A stretch of DNA of 64,000 nt from Halarcobacter ebronensis (GTDB taxonomy: Bacteria > Campylobacterota > Campylobacteria > Campylobacterales > Arcobacteraceae): the NCBI RefSeq assembly GCF_013201825.1, contig NZ_CP053836.1, forward strand, positions 1,426,001-1,490,000, given 5' to 3'. Under the pieces are notes generated by a model. That model ran no database searches and was not told the origin of the DNA. It saw only the letters and a program-made list of their open reading frames with translations. Positions 20,186 to 29,327 of the stretch are shown here, in pieces (within the stretch, counting starts at the first letter, position 1; each line of letters begins with the position of its first letter). Position numbers and translations under genes: made by a program.

Positions 20186-21107
20186 TTTTTTCTCCTGGCC
20201 CATAATTTATCTCTCTTGTCTTAAATATCATATCTCCACCACCATTATTGAAGTTTTCAACGGTGGTATCAATCTTATCAAGGGTTGTTTCAAGTTTGTC
20301 TATTATTACATCGATATTTTTAGAAGATTTTGTTGTATCTTTTAAATTCTCTATTAAATCTTTTACATCCTTGTTTATTAACTCTTTAATATCTAAGCTC
20401 ACACTATTAAAGTTTTTTGATAACTCATTAATATTTTTTGCACTTGCTGAAATATCATTTTCAATAACTTTATCTAAGTCATTAAGAGTTTTTGTAAAAG
20501 ATTTGTCAATTAGCGTTTGCATTTTTATTAAAACTCTATTTAGGTTTTCTGAAGAGAGATTACTATTTTTTAATAACTCTTCTATATTAGTTAAATTCTT
20601 TTCATTAAGTAAAAACTCAAATCTATTTAAAACTCTCTCAATATTTTGTGTAATATTATCTGCACTGCTTGTTAACTTGTCAAAAAAAGATTTACTAAGA
20701 GGAATAACAGCAAAATCTTTGCCATTTTCTGGAAGTAGAAGTTCTGAACTTTGCATTCCTCCGTTTACTTCAAGAAGTTTATTCCCTGTAACTCCTTGAG
20801 ACTCTATTGTTACAAAAGTATCAATTTTTATAAGCTCAGGTTTAGTAATTTCCAAAAGAATCTCTATCTCTTCCAAATTCTCAGAATTTATTCTAATATC
20901 TTTTATTATTCCAATATCCAAACCCTTGTATTCAACAATAGAATTTTTGTTTAGTCCTGCAACAGAGGTTTTAGTATAGACTCTATACTCTTTTGCATGG
21001 TTGTCTTTCATATCATATCTTGCAAGCCACAGAATAAAAAGAACCATTGCAACAGCAAAGAGTAAAACAAAAAGTCCAACAGTTGTATATTTTGCTTTAT
21101 TTTCCAA
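20175..21107 (-). CDS. mlaD: MlaD-family (MCE domain) lipid-transport substrate-binding protein
   Basis: 310 residues: one N-terminal transmembrane helix (TVGLFVLLFAVAMVLFILWL, about 9-28), then a single MCE domain (about 40-120; VAGLNKNSIVEYKGLDIG, TIESQGVTGNKLLEVNGG), then a long helical, Ser/Asn/Lys-rich tail (about 150-290) with repeated SENLN/KNINEL-like heptads. MCE proteins hexamerise to form a lipid-conducting channel over the MlaFE complex. The start is TTG with AAGGA upstream. The long tail is more like PqiB/YebT-type or plant TGD2-like extensions than the short E. coli MlaD. It sits 11 bp after mlaF. Confidence 0.9.
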   Translation of the reverse strand: MENKAKYTTVGLFVLLFAVAMVLFILWLARYDMKDNHAKEYRVYTKTSVAGLNKNSIVEYKGLDIGIIKDIRINSENLEEIEILLEITKPELIKIDTFVTIESQGVTGNKLLEVNGGMQSSELLLPENGKDFAVIPLSKSFFDKLTSSADNITQNIERVLNRFEFLLNEKNLTNIEELLKNSNLSSENLNRVLIKMQTLIDKSFTKTLNDLDKVIENDISASAKNINELSKNFNSVSLDIKELINKDVKDLIENLKDTTKSSKNIDVIIDKLETTLDKIDTTVENFNNGGGDMIFKTREINYGPGEKNEK

Positions 21108-21118
21108 AATTTTTCCTT

Positions 21119-21841
21119 CTAAAGTTTTAAAAATCTATTAATAACCGCATCATTTGCATTAATTGCATCCTCATAGGTTCCAACTATTGCAAGTTTTGAG
21201 TCTGAAAGTATCAAAAATCTATCCAAAACATTTTTTATTGTATTTAATTCATGGGTTATTATTACAACAGTTAAGCCTAACAGCTCCCTTAATTCAGAGA
21301 TTAGTGTATCAAAAGCTTTTGCACTAAGGGGATCTAGCCCTGAAGTTGGTTCATCCAAAAATAGTATTTTAGGATCAAGGGCCAAGGCTCTTGCAAGGGC
21401 AACTCTTTTTTTCATACCTCCACTTAACTCTTCAGGATAAAGTAAACCAACACTTGCATCAAGACCAACCATCTTTAGTCTTGTGTAAGCTATATCATCT
21501 ATTAACTCTTGTGGTAGTTTAGTATTCTCTTTTAACATAATTCCAATATTTTCAATAACATTTAAAGAAGAGAATAGGGCACCAAATTGAAAAAGAATTC
21601 CCCAATCTTTTTTCATCTGTTCTCTTTCTTTCATACTTAATTTATTAATATCTTTATCAAATACTTCTATTTTCCCTTTTTGTATCTCATCAAGCATAAT
21701 AATTTGTCTAAGAAGTACACTTTTACCGCTTCCACTCCCTCCAAGAATTCCAAAAATCTCTCCCTCTTTTACCTCAAAAGAGATATTATTGTGTACAATT
21801 TTCTCTTCAAAAGCAGTTGATAAATTTTTAACTTTTATCAT
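21119..21841 (-). CDS. mlaF: MlaF-type ABC ATPase of a lipid-transport system
   Basis: A 240-residue ABC ATPase. Walker A is GGSGSGKSVLL near residue 34, the signature is EELSGGMKKRVALARALA near 140, and Walker B is ILFLDEPTSGLDPLSA near 164. An H-loop histidine is present in VVIITHELNTI. The GGMKKR form of the signature and the SGLDP loop are usual for MlaF/Ttg2A. The ATG follows the mlaE stop directly. It powers phospholipid movement between the inner and outer membranes together with MlaE and MlaD. Confidence 0.93.
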   Translation of the reverse strand: MIKVKNLSTAFEEKIVHNNISFEVKEGEIFGILGGSGSGKSVLLRQIIMLDEIQKGKIEVFDKDINKLSMKEREQMKKDWGILFQFGALFSSLNVIENIGIMLKENTKLPQELIDDIAYTRLKMVGLDASVGLLYPEELSGGMKKRVALARALALDPKILFLDEPTSGLDPLSAKAFDTLISELRELLGLTVVIITHELNTIKNVLDRFLILSDSKLAIVGTYEDAINANDAVINRFLKL

Positions 21842-22924
21842 CTAAAATCCTAACTGAATAGACAAAAGTGAGATAATTGCATTAACCACAATCAACCAAA
21901 ATATAGAGTCAACAACAGCTTTTGTTGTATATTTTCCAATATCAGTTCCACTTTTTACTTGAAGTCCTCTATAACAACCAATAACAGCAATTAAAAGACC
22001 AAACAATGGGGCTTTTAGAATACCCAAAAGAATATGTCTAATCTCTACATATTCATAAATTCTGTCAACAAATTGGCTATACGAAATTCCTAAATGATAT
22101 TTTACAATAATCATCTCTCCTACAAGTGAAGCCATATCTGCAAAAAAAACTATAAGTGGAAGAATAATTATTAAAGCAATAACCCTTGGAATAATAAGAA
22201 AAATATCAATATCAAAGCCCATTGTTCTCATGGCACTTATCTCTTCTGTTATTCTCATTGTTCCAATTTGTGCTGTATAAGAAGAGGCACTACGACCAGC
22301 AATTATAACAGCAGCTATAAAAGGAGCAATCTCTCTAAACATAGACATTGTTGACATCTCAATAACAATAATTGCTGCACCAAATTTATTTAACTGGTCT
22401 GAACCTTGATAAGCAGTTACAAATCCAACTAAAAAAAGTGCCAAAGCAATAATAGGTAAAATTGGAATGGCAGCAATCTCTATCTGATTTATAATTGCTT
22501 TAAATCTAATTTTTTTAGGATGTGAGATTAAATAAAAGAGATAAACACTTAGTTTTCCAACAAAATATAAAAAACCTTTAAAACTATCATAAGAGTCATA
22601 AATCTCTTTGCCAACTTTTTCAAAAAAATTCTCTTTTGTATCTTTATCTTTCTCTTTATGTACATAGTTTGTTTTATAAAGTTCTAGCATTTTATTATGA
22701 ATTGAGCTAATATTTATTATCTCAACTGTAGTGCTATTTTTTTCAAAAAGTTTAATATATCTAATAATAAGGACAATTCCAGAAGAGTCAATATCTTCAA
22801 GGTTTTTAAAATCCAAAGTAAGAGTTTTTGAGTTAAGATTTTTTTTGTAAAACTCTTTTAACTCTTTTATCTTTGGTTCTAAGTTAAAATATTTCCATTG
22901 CCCTTCAATTTTAAAAATATTCAT
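21842..22924 (-). CDS. mlaE: MlaE-type permease with an N-terminal STAS (MlaB-like) domain
   Basis: 360 residues. Residues 1-90 look like a STAS/MlaB domain (LTLDFKNLEDIDSSGIVLI, with the conserved DSSG phosphoacceptor-type loop). After a linker, about 110-360 is a five- to six-helix MlaE/YrbE permease with ALFLVGFVTAYQGSDQL, FIAAVIIAGRSASSYTAQIG and GTMRITEEISAMRTMGFD, the conserved EExxAM coupling motif. In E. coli MlaB is a separate protein bound to MlaF; here it appears fused to the permease. It lies 11 bp after pepD and 1 bp before mlaF. Confidence 0.92.
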   Translation of the reverse strand: MNIFKIEGQWKYFNLEPKIKELKEFYKKNLNSKTLTLDFKNLEDIDSSGIVLIIRYIKLFEKNSTTVEIINISSIHNKMLELYKTNYVHKEKDKDTKENFFEKVGKEIYDSYDSFKGFLYFVGKLSVYLFYLISHPKKIRFKAIINQIEIAAIPILPIIALALFLVGFVTAYQGSDQLNKFGAAIIVIEMSTMSMFREIAPFIAAVIIAGRSASSYTAQIGTMRITEEISAMRTMGFDIDIFLIIPRVIALIIILPLIVFFADMASLVGEMIIVKYHLGISYSQFVDRIYEYVEIRHILLGILKAPLFGLLIAVIGCYRGLQVKSGTDIGKYTTKAVVDSIFWLIVVNAIISLLSIQLGF

Positions 22925-22935
22925 TATGTTTAGAC

Positions 22936-24225
22936 CTAAAAAGAGTCTACTATCTCTTTTACAATTTTTGATAATTTTTCAATTGAAGCAATCTCAACCT
23001 TTTCTCTATTTGAGTGAGGATTAAAAATATTTGGTCCAATTGAAGCTAGTTTCATATGAGGAAATTTTTTCTTAAAAATTGCACATTCAAGTCCCGCATG
23101 AATTGCTTCTAAAGAAGCATCTTCATCATATTTTTTATAGATATCTAAAACTCTATTTGTAAACTCATTAATATCTGGTCTCCAAGCAGAATATTTACCA
23201 TTTGTGGTAACATCAAAACCAAAAGATTTTAAAAGAACAGTAGTCTCTTTTTTGAGTTTTTTAAGCTCATCATTATCCATTGATCTTGCGCTTAATTCAA
23301 CCTCAATTGCATCAATCTTTGTTGTGATTTTTGCAAGATTTATTGAGTTTAGAACAACTCCTAGTTTTTCATCATAGGCTCTAACTCCATTTGCAAATGT
23401 ATAAATAAAAGTGGCAATATTTCTATCCCATACATTTAAGTGTTCACTCTTAGTGGCAATTTTTCTTATACGTATGTTATCGTGAGGAATCTCCTTTGGT
23501 TTATGCTTACAGGCGATTATCGCTTTAACATTAACAGGAATAGAGTTAATTCTCTCTCCCCCATTTATATCAAGTAAAAGAGCATTGTTTTCAACAATTA
23601 GTTCCCCAATAAGTTTGATTCCATTTGGAACATTTTTATGAATATCAACACCACTATGACCCCCTGGAAGATTTGAAATTTCAACTTCATATAGTTTATA
23701 ATTTTCCTCATTTTCTATAATACTTTTAAAACTACTTTTACCAAATATATCAACTCCTCCAGCACAACCTATGCAGATTTCACCCTCTTGTTCACTATCA
23801 ATATTTAGCATATAATCTGCGTTTAGTTGATGCTCTAAATTATTTGCTCCAATAAGACCTATCTCTTCATCTGAAGTAAATAAAAATTCGCAATCGTATC
23901 CTTGTGTCATTAGCCAAAGCATATAAGAACATCCAATGCCATTATCAGCACCAAGAGTTGACTCTTTTGCCTTTAAAAATCCATCTTCTTCAATAATAGT
24001 AGGGATACAATTCTCTTTTAGACAAACAATATCATAATGGTTTTGTATTGATAGTTTAGCCTTAGAATTGCTTTTTTTACATAAAATATTGTGATAATTA
24101 TCCACATAACAGTCATAATCATTTTTTGAAGCAAAATCTTTTATATAGTTTATAAATGGCTCATATGTACCACTGCATCTAGGAATAGCTGTAATCTCTT
24201 TGAAAATCTCTATAACACTTATCAA
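22936..24225 (-). CDS. pepD: aminoacyl-histidine dipeptidase / M20 family dipeptidase
   Basis: A 429-residue metallopeptidase of family M20C. Metal-ligand motifs are IQNHYDIVCL near residue 80, LGADNGIGCSYML near 112, FTSDEEIGLIGANNLE near 137 with the catalytic Glu pair, LNIDSEQEGEICIGCAGG, and the terminal AGLECAIFKKKFP. The PGGHSGVDIH motif opens the lid domain. It hydrolyses Xaa-His and other dipeptides in the cytoplasm. The start is TTG, 7 bp after AAGG. It appears to be the first gene of the mla operon by spacing (11 bp); the functional link is not obvious. Confidence 0.9.
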   Translation of the reverse strand: MISVIEIFKEITAIPRCSGTYEPFINYIKDFASKNDYDCYVDNYHNILCKKSNSKAKLSIQNHYDIVCLKENCIPTIIEEDGFLKAKESTLGADNGIGCSYMLWLMTQGYDCEFLFTSDEEIGLIGANNLEHQLNADYMLNIDSEQEGEICIGCAGGVDIFGKSSFKSIIENEENYKLYEVEISNLPGGHSGVDIHKNVPNGIKLIGELIVENNALLLDINGGERINSIPVNVKAIIACKHKPKEIPHDNIRIRKIATKSEHLNVWDRNIATFIYTFANGVRAYDEKLGVVLNSINLAKITTKIDAIEVELSARSMDNDELKKLKKETTVLLKSFGFDVTTNGKYSAWRPDINEFTNRVLDIYKKYDEDASLEAIHAGLECAIFKKKFPHMKLASIGPNIFNPHSNREKVEIASIEKLSKIVKEIVDSF

Positions 24226-24348
24226 CTTTATACCTTTTTGAAAAATTATAACTAATTTTTATTAAAATTATATTCTATAATGATACTCTTTTAAGCTCCA
24301 CTTTAACTCTTTTTTATAATATTATTATCAAAAAATAGGGGAAATTAA

Positions 24349-24912
24349 ATGATTTTAGATTATGAAGAAGTTAATGATTTAACCAGATATAAACTTATGT
24401 CAGATACTGTTGTTCCACGACCAATTGCTTGGATAGTAACAGAAGATGAAGGAGTTATAAATGCTGCTCCTTTTTCTTATTTTGTTCCTTTGTCTTCAAA
24501 TCCAGCTGTTGTAATTGTATCAATAGGTAAAAAAGAGGATGGAGGTCCAAAAGATACCCTTTTTAATATTTTAAAACATAAAAAAGCAACTATATGTTTT
24601 GTAAATAAAGATAACTGTGAAGATGCAAAAAACTGTGCAATGCCTTTAGAAAAAGATGAGAGTGAAATTGAAAAATATAGTATAAAAACAAAAAAAGTGT
24701 TAGAGGATTATCCTGCTATGATTAGTTCTTCTCAAAGTGCACTTTTTTGTCAGTTTTATTCACAAGTTGATATTCCAGGGAAAACTACTCCAATTATTTT
24801 GGAGATAAAAAAACAGTATATTGAAGATAATAGGTTGGATGAAAAATCACATGTTTATGTTGATAATTTAGGAAGAAATGGAGCTTATTTTAAAGCAATG
24901 GTTGATCTATAA
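24349..24912 (+). CDS. flavin reductase-like (FMN-binding split-barrel) family protein
   Basis: 187 residues of the flavin_reduct family, which bind FMN in a split beta-barrel. Key segments are VVPRPIAWIVTEDEGVINAA near residue 22, FSYFVPLSSNPAVVIVSIGK, DTLFNILKHKKATICFVN and HVYVDNLGRNGAYF. GGGG-AAATTAA precedes the ATG. Family members are NAD(P)H:flavin oxidoreductases or the reductase partner of flavin monooxygenases. No oxygenase is adjacent, so the physiological partner is unknown. It is convergent with the chemoreceptor gene, with only 11 bp between stops. Confidence 0.85.
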   Translation: MILDYEEVNDLTRYKLMSDTVVPRPIAWIVTEDEGVINAAPFSYFVPLSSNPAVVIVSIGKKEDGGPKDTLFNILKHKKATICFVNKDNCEDAKNCAMPLEKDESEIEKYSIKTKKVLEDYPAMISSSQSALFCQFYSQVDIPGKTTPIILEIKKQYIEDNRLDEKSHVYVDNLGRNGAYFKAMVDL

Positions 24913-24915
24913 GAG

Positions 24916-24937
24916 GGGGGAGTTTAAAAACTCTCCC
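24916..24937. terminator. hairpin between convergent flavin-reductase-like and chemoreceptor genes
   Basis: The arms GGGGGAGTTT and AAACTCTCCC (one G-T wobble) flank a very short A-rich turn and lie across the end of the chemoreceptor gene. It is a likely shared transcription end, without a long T-run. Confidence 0.5.
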
Positions 24938-27326
24938 ACTCATCTTCGTCCTCTTTTTTAGCTTTAATTACAGTATCTTTTTTAACAGTTGGTTTTTGAA
25001 CAACATTTTTTTCTACTACTTTCTCTTTTTTAGGAGCTGGTGTTGTATTTTGTTTAACAGAATTTTTTCCATCAAAGTTGTTTTTATCAACATTATTTAC
25101 AACATCTAAAGCAATACTGTTTGTCTCTTTTGCAATACCATTTGTTTTATCTGCAATTGCAGCATTTTCTTGGGTAAATCTATCAAGTTGATTCATTGCA
25201 TCAGCTATTTGAGTCATTCCTATTGTTTGCTCTTTTGCCGCATTTGAAACATCATCAATCAAGTTATTTGTAAACTCAATTCTCTCTTCAAGTTGAGAGA
25301 AACCTTCTATCATTTTTGCACTGATATTTTTACCGTTACTTGCTTTTTGTGTAGCACTTTCAACTAACTCTTTTATCTCTTTAGCTGCTTCTGCACTTCT
25401 ACTTGCTAGATTTCTAACCTCTTGGGCAACAACTGCAAAACCTTTTCCTGCTTCCCCTGCAGTTGCCGCTTCAACAGCTGCATTTAATGAAAGAATATTT
25501 GTTTGGAAAGCGATTTGGTCAATTACCGAGATTGCTTCATTAATATTTAATACAGTTTCATTTATCTCATCCATTGCACTAACTGTACCATTTGCAAGTT
25601 TTTTACCTTCAGCTGCAGAATTTTTTGTTTGACTTGAGACATTTAACATCTCTTGAGCTTTTTCACTTGTGTGTTTAATATTTCCAGTTATTTCATCAAT
25701 TGAAGCAGCTGTCTCTTCAAGTGAAGCCGCTTGTTCAGTTGCATTTTTACTTAGAGTATGTACACTTCTTGTTAATTCATCAGAACTTCCTTTTAGTGAA
25801 AAACCATCTCTTTGATTATCTTGTAACATTTCAGTCATCATTTTATTTAAGTTCATTAACTCTTTTCCAATGATTCCAGATCTACTCTCATCTAGTTTAA
25901 CTGTAAAATCTCTTTCTGAGTATTTTTCTAGAGTTTGACTTAATATATTTATATTAGTACCAACTAATTTTTCAAGATTTTCAAGCATATTGTTAAATAG
26001 ATTTTTCAGTTCATTTAATGTATCTGTTTGGCTATTTTTTGAGATTTTTTTATCTAAATATCCCTCTCCAACTCTATTAACAATCTCTTTTACATTTTCA
26101 ATTAGAATATTGTCTTCATTAATTGATTTTTTAATTTTATCTATATTTGTATTGATTCTGTTTGCCATTTGTCCAAATTCATCATCTGAATCAAGAGTGA
26201 TTGGATTTGTATTATCTGATTCTTTATTTAAGTAATCAAAAAAAGAGTTAAGACCATTTGTTATTTTATCAAGGTTTATTTTTAATTGTCTTACACTTAG
26301 ATATATAATGAAACCAATAATTATAAAAGCAATTATAGAAGCAATAATTGAAAAATTTCTAATATGGTTTGCATTTCCCATATACTCATTTACAGGAGCG
26401 GTTACTACAACTCCCCAATTTACATCAGCAGATTTAATATTAAAAGGTTTTGAATAATAAGTAGCTTCTAATCCGGTACTATTTGAAATTTTTGAGTAAG
26501 AATATGGTTTGTTTTCTTTCATTTTATCGATTACTGTCACATAACTTTTACTATTATTTGTTCTTTCTAAAATAGTTTTCCCAATATAACTATTATCAGG
26601 GTGCCCTAAAACTATTCCATAATGATCTAAAATGAAAAAATATCCACTCTCATATAAATCTGCATCTTTTGTCATCTCTACAAAGCTCTTCAATTCAAGT
26701 TCAGCTCCCATTACACCTACATACTCTCCATTTTTATAAAGAGGTGCTGCAACAGTAAGCATAAGAGTATCAACTCCATCAATTTTGTATACATAAGGCT
26801 TTGTTATAAAGAGTTTTCCTGCCTCTTTGGGACCTTTTATCCAAATATTTTCTTCATTATATTCTGAACCTAATTGAACAATTATTTTACTCTTTGAACG
26901 GGTAACATAAGGATTAAATTCTCCTTTTTCTGTATACCAATTTTTATGAATCTGCTTTCCATCCTCTTTTATATTGAAGAGAACATCAGGTTCTTTTGTT
27001 GACCACCAAAGTCCAAGTATTTGATCATTGTTTTTTAAAACAGAAGTTAACATTGCAATTGTCTCTTCATCATTTAGCTTTTTATTGTAATTAATTGCTT
27101 CTTGAAATTCTGAAACAAGAGTTTTTACAACAGATATAGATGAATCAATATTACCCTTGATACGGTTAGCATACTTATCTGCCTTCTCTTTTATATAAGT
27201 ATTTGCATCCTCTCCTGCCGCTTCATAAGAATATTTTGCAACAAAAAACATAGTTGTTGCAAATACAACAATTGTCACACCTAACACTTTGATTAGAAGT
27301 TTATTACCAAAACTAATACTTTTCAT
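24924..27326 (-). CDS. methyl-accepting chemotaxis protein with dCache sensor
   Basis: About 800 residues. A first transmembrane helix (about 10-28) is followed by a periplasmic dCache_1 domain (about 35-320; [55 protein letters not shown]). The second transmembrane helix is near 335-355. HAMP and signalling helices follow, with the tip [20 protein letters not shown] near 600. A Lys/Pro-rich linker ends in EDEDEWESF, a C-terminal tag common on chemoreceptors of this phylum. The frame extends to 27350, but AAGGA is 6 bp before the ATG at 27326. dCache chemoreceptors usually sense amino or organic acids; the ligand is not predictable here. Confidence 0.93.
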   Translation of the reverse strand: MKSISFGNKLLIKVLGVTIVVFATTMFFVAKYSYEAAGEDANTYIKEKADKYANRIKGNIDSSISVVKTLVSEFQEAINYNKKLNDEETIAMLTSVLKNNDQILGLWWSTKEPDVLFNIKEDGKQIHKNWYTEKGEFNPYVTRSKSKIIVQLGSEYNEENIWIKGPKEAGKLFITKPYVYKIDGVDTLMLTVAAPLYKNGEYVGVMGAELELKSFVEMTKDADLYESGYFFILDHYGIVLGHPDNSYIGKTILERTNNSKSYVTVIDKMKENKPYSYSKISNSTGLEATYYSKPFNIKSADVNWGVVVTAPVNEYMGNANHIRNFSIIASIIAFIIIGFIIYLSVRQLKINLDKITNGLNSFFDYLNKESDNTNPITLDSDDEFGQMANRINTNIDKIKKSINEDNILIENVKEIVNRVGEGYLDKKISKNSQTDTLNELKNLFNNMLENLEKLVGTNINILSQTLEKYSERDFTVKLDESRSGIIGKELMNLNKMMTEMLQDNQRDGFSLKGSSDELTRSVHTLSKNATEQAASLEETAASIDEITGNIKHTSEKAQEMLNVSSQTKNSAAEGKKLANGTVSAMDEINETVLNINEAISVIDQIAFQTNILSLNAAVEAATAGEAGKGFAVVAQEVRNLASRSAEAAKEIKELVESATQKASNGKNISAKMIEGFSQLEERIEFTNNLIDDVSNAAKEQTIGMTQIADAMNQLDRFTQENAAIADKTNGIAKETNSIALDVVNNVDKNNFDGKNSVKQNTTPAPKKEKVVEKNVVQKPTVKKDTVIKAKKEDEDEWESF

Positions 27327-27490
27327 TTTTTTTCCTTGATTAATTATCAATTTTATTTTAGCGAAATTTTTGTTATTAAGGAACTAATTTAGTATTATTA
27401 ATTGCTTTATTTCATAAAATCTTTATATTTTCTTTATAAAACTTTTATTTTATTTATGAATTTTTGATTCTCTTTTTACATTATCTAAAA

Positions 27491-27496
27491 TATAAT
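27491..27496 (+). promoter_or_regulatory. probable -10 element for the potassium operon
   Basis: A consensus TATAAT lies 30 bp upstream of the small-peptide start at 27526, in an intergenic region with periodic T-runs upstream, as is usual for vegetative promoters in this phylum. No canonical -35 at 17 bp is visible. Confidence 0.4.
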
Positions 27497-27525
27497 AGTA
27501 GTAAAATAGAAAGAAGGTATTAAAA

Positions 27526-27606
27526 ATGGCTGTTTCAAATATTGTAATGTGTTTGGTCTTGTCACTTTTGACACTATTGATGTTTATTAAATTATTAAAA
27601 GTTTAA
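27526..27606 (+). CDS. 26-residue KdpF-like single-span membrane peptide
   Basis: A complete frame ATG to TAA encodes a 26-residue peptide with one hydrophobic helix (NIVMCLVLSLLTLLMFI) and a basic end KLLKV. GAAGG lies 9 bp upstream of the ATG, and the stop is 1 bp before the ATG of the KdpD-like kinase, so it looks like the first gene of the operon. KdpF, the accessory peptide of the Kdp potassium ATPase, has the same size and form. Here the downstream transporter is KtrBA instead. Similarity to KdpF is in size, topology and context, not in demonstrable sequence identity. Confidence 0.65.
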   Translation: MAVSNIVMCLVLSLLTLLMFIKLLKV

Positions 27607-27607
27607 A

Positions 27608-28636
27608 ATGAAATTACTTTTTTCAAAATACAAAGAGCATAAATATATTGTTAATATTTTTGGTCTATTAATCTTTATTACACTTATAAGTCATCTTTTT
27701 AGAAATCATTTAGATGTTATTAATATTACTTTATTACATATTATTCCTGTAATAATTGTTGCAATCAATGGAAAATTAAGATCAACTTTATTGATCGCTT
27801 TTATCTGTGTAATTCTTTTAAATTTTCTTCATATCCCACCACTATATAGTTTTTCAGTACACAATGATTATCATATTTTAAGTTTTATATTTTTTGGGGT
27901 AATAGGTGGAATTATAACTTATCAGGCAAAAAACTTAGACTCTCAAAAGAAACAAAATGAGATAAGAGAGAGTTTGCTTAATATTATCTCTCATGATTTA
28001 AAAACTCCACTATCAACAATACAAGGAAGTGTTAATTTAATGCTTTCAAATTCAAATTTGGATGAAAAGAGTAAATATAGCCTTCTTGAGGATATAAACT
28101 ACTCTTCTCAAAGAATGAAAAGATTAATAACAAATATTTTAGATAGTACAAGATTATCAAATAAAAATATTGATATAAAACACCAATGGTGTGATTTTGA
28201 GGATATTTTAGGTGTTGCATTAGATGAGTTTTCACAAATGCAAAATGATGAAAAACTTATTATAAAGATTGATGAACTAAGCCTATTTTGGGGTGACAAT
28301 ACTCTACTAACACAACTATTTATAAATTTGCTAGACAATGCTTTTAAATACTCTAAAAAGGGCACTAAAATCTATTTTGAGATAACAAACTATAAAAAAC
28401 ATGTAAAGATTAAAATTTTTAATGAAAATGAGATTATTGATAAAGAGAAATTAAGAAGTATCTTTGATAAATTTTATAGAGCAGAAGATTCAAATGATAT
28501 TTTAGGAAGTGGAATTGGTTTGTCAATATGTAAAAGTATTGTAAAACTACATAATGGAAAAATAGAAGCGATAGCAAAAAATAATGGTATATCAATTGAA
28601 GTTGATCTGCCAATAATAAAAAAAGTTAGAATATAA
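27608..28636 (+). CDS. KdpD-like sensor histidine kinase lacking the N-terminal KdpD domain
   Basis: 342 residues. Four hydrophobic segments in residues 15-110 (IVNIFGLLIFITLISHLF, LLHIIPVIIVAING, STLLIAFICVILLNFL, ILSFIFFGVIGGIITY) form a DUF4118-like membrane domain as in KdpD. The HisKA core has ISHDLKTPLSTIQG near 128, an N box LFINLLDNAFKYS, and the G box GSGIGLSICKSI. The long N-terminal KdpD/universal-stress part of classical KdpD is absent. Its stop overlaps the start of the KdpE-like gene. With KtrB/KtrA downstream, the most likely signal is potassium or turgor. Confidence 0.88.
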   Translation: MKLLFSKYKEHKYIVNIFGLLIFITLISHLFRNHLDVINITLLHIIPVIIVAINGKLRSTLLIAFICVILLNFLHIPPLYSFSVHNDYHILSFIFFGVIGGIITYQAKNLDSQKKQNEIRESLLNIISHDLKTPLSTIQGSVNLMLSNSNLDEKSKYSLLEDINYSSQRMKRLITNILDSTRLSNKNIDIKHQWCDFEDILGVALDEFSQMQNDEKLIIKIDELSLFWGDNTLLTQLFINLLDNAFKYSKKGTKIYFEITNYKKHVKIKIFNENEIIDKEKLRSIFDKFYRAEDSNDILGSGIGLSICKSIVKLHNGKIEAIAKNNGISIEVDLPIIKKVRI

Positions 28637-29319
28637 TGAAACAATTAATACAGATTATTGAAGATGACATATCAGTAAGAAAACTTTTAGAGATAAGCTT
28701 TAAAGAGTACAACTTTAGTTATATCTCATGTGAAAATCGCAGAGTTGCAATGACAATGTTTTTAAGCCATCAACCAGATTTGATAGTATTGGATTTGGGG
28801 CTTCCTGATGGGGATGGAAAAGAGTTTATTAAAAGTATTAGAGAACTCTCTTTAGTGCCAATTATTGTCCTTACAGCAAGGGATGATGAGAGTGAAATAG
28901 TTGCTTCATTGGATGCTGGGGCTGATGATTATATGACTAAACCTTTTTTTGTAAATGAACTTCTTGCAAGAATTAGAGCAAATCTTAGAAGGCATAGTGA
29001 TAAAGAGGCTCTAAAAGAGGTTTATGAAGTTGGTGAACTAAAGTTAGATATTAGTTCAAGGGATGTAATCTTAAAAGGTGAATTATTAAAATTAACTCCT
29101 ATTGAGTATGACCTATTAAAATATTTTATTATAAATTCAAATAAAACCCTAACACATAAACAGATATTAGAAGAGGTTTGGGGAATTGGTTATCAAAATG
29201 AGATGCAATACTTACGAACGTATGTAAATACTTTAAGAAAAAAAATAGAAATTAATAGCACAAGACCGAAATTGATAAAGTCAGTTTCAGGCATAGGTTA
29301 TAGGTTTTCAATTGATTAA
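28636..29319 (+). CDS. KdpE-like OmpR-family response regulator
   Basis: 227 residues: receiver (IIEDDISVRKLL, phospho-Asp in LIVLDLGLPDGDGKEF, Lys in DDYMTKPF) and a winged-helix DNA-binding domain (LKLTPIEYDLLKYFI near 152, LRTYVNTLRKKIE, VSGIGYRFSID). The arrangement and the GLPDGDG sequence are close to KdpE. It overlaps the kinase gene (TAATG) and is 8 bp before ktrB, so the kinase, regulator and transporter genes are probably one transcript. Confidence 0.92.
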   Translation: MKQLIQIIEDDISVRKLLEISFKEYNFSYISCENRRVAMTMFLSHQPDLIVLDLGLPDGDGKEFIKSIRELSLVPIIVLTARDDESEIVASLDAGADDYMTKPFFVNELLARIRANLRRHSDKEALKEVYEVGELKLDISSRDVILKGELLKLTPIEYDLLKYFIINSNKTLTHKQILEEVWGIGYQNEMQYLRTYVNTLRKKIEINSTRPKLIKSVSGIGYRFSID

Positions 29320-29327
29320 GAGTTTTG

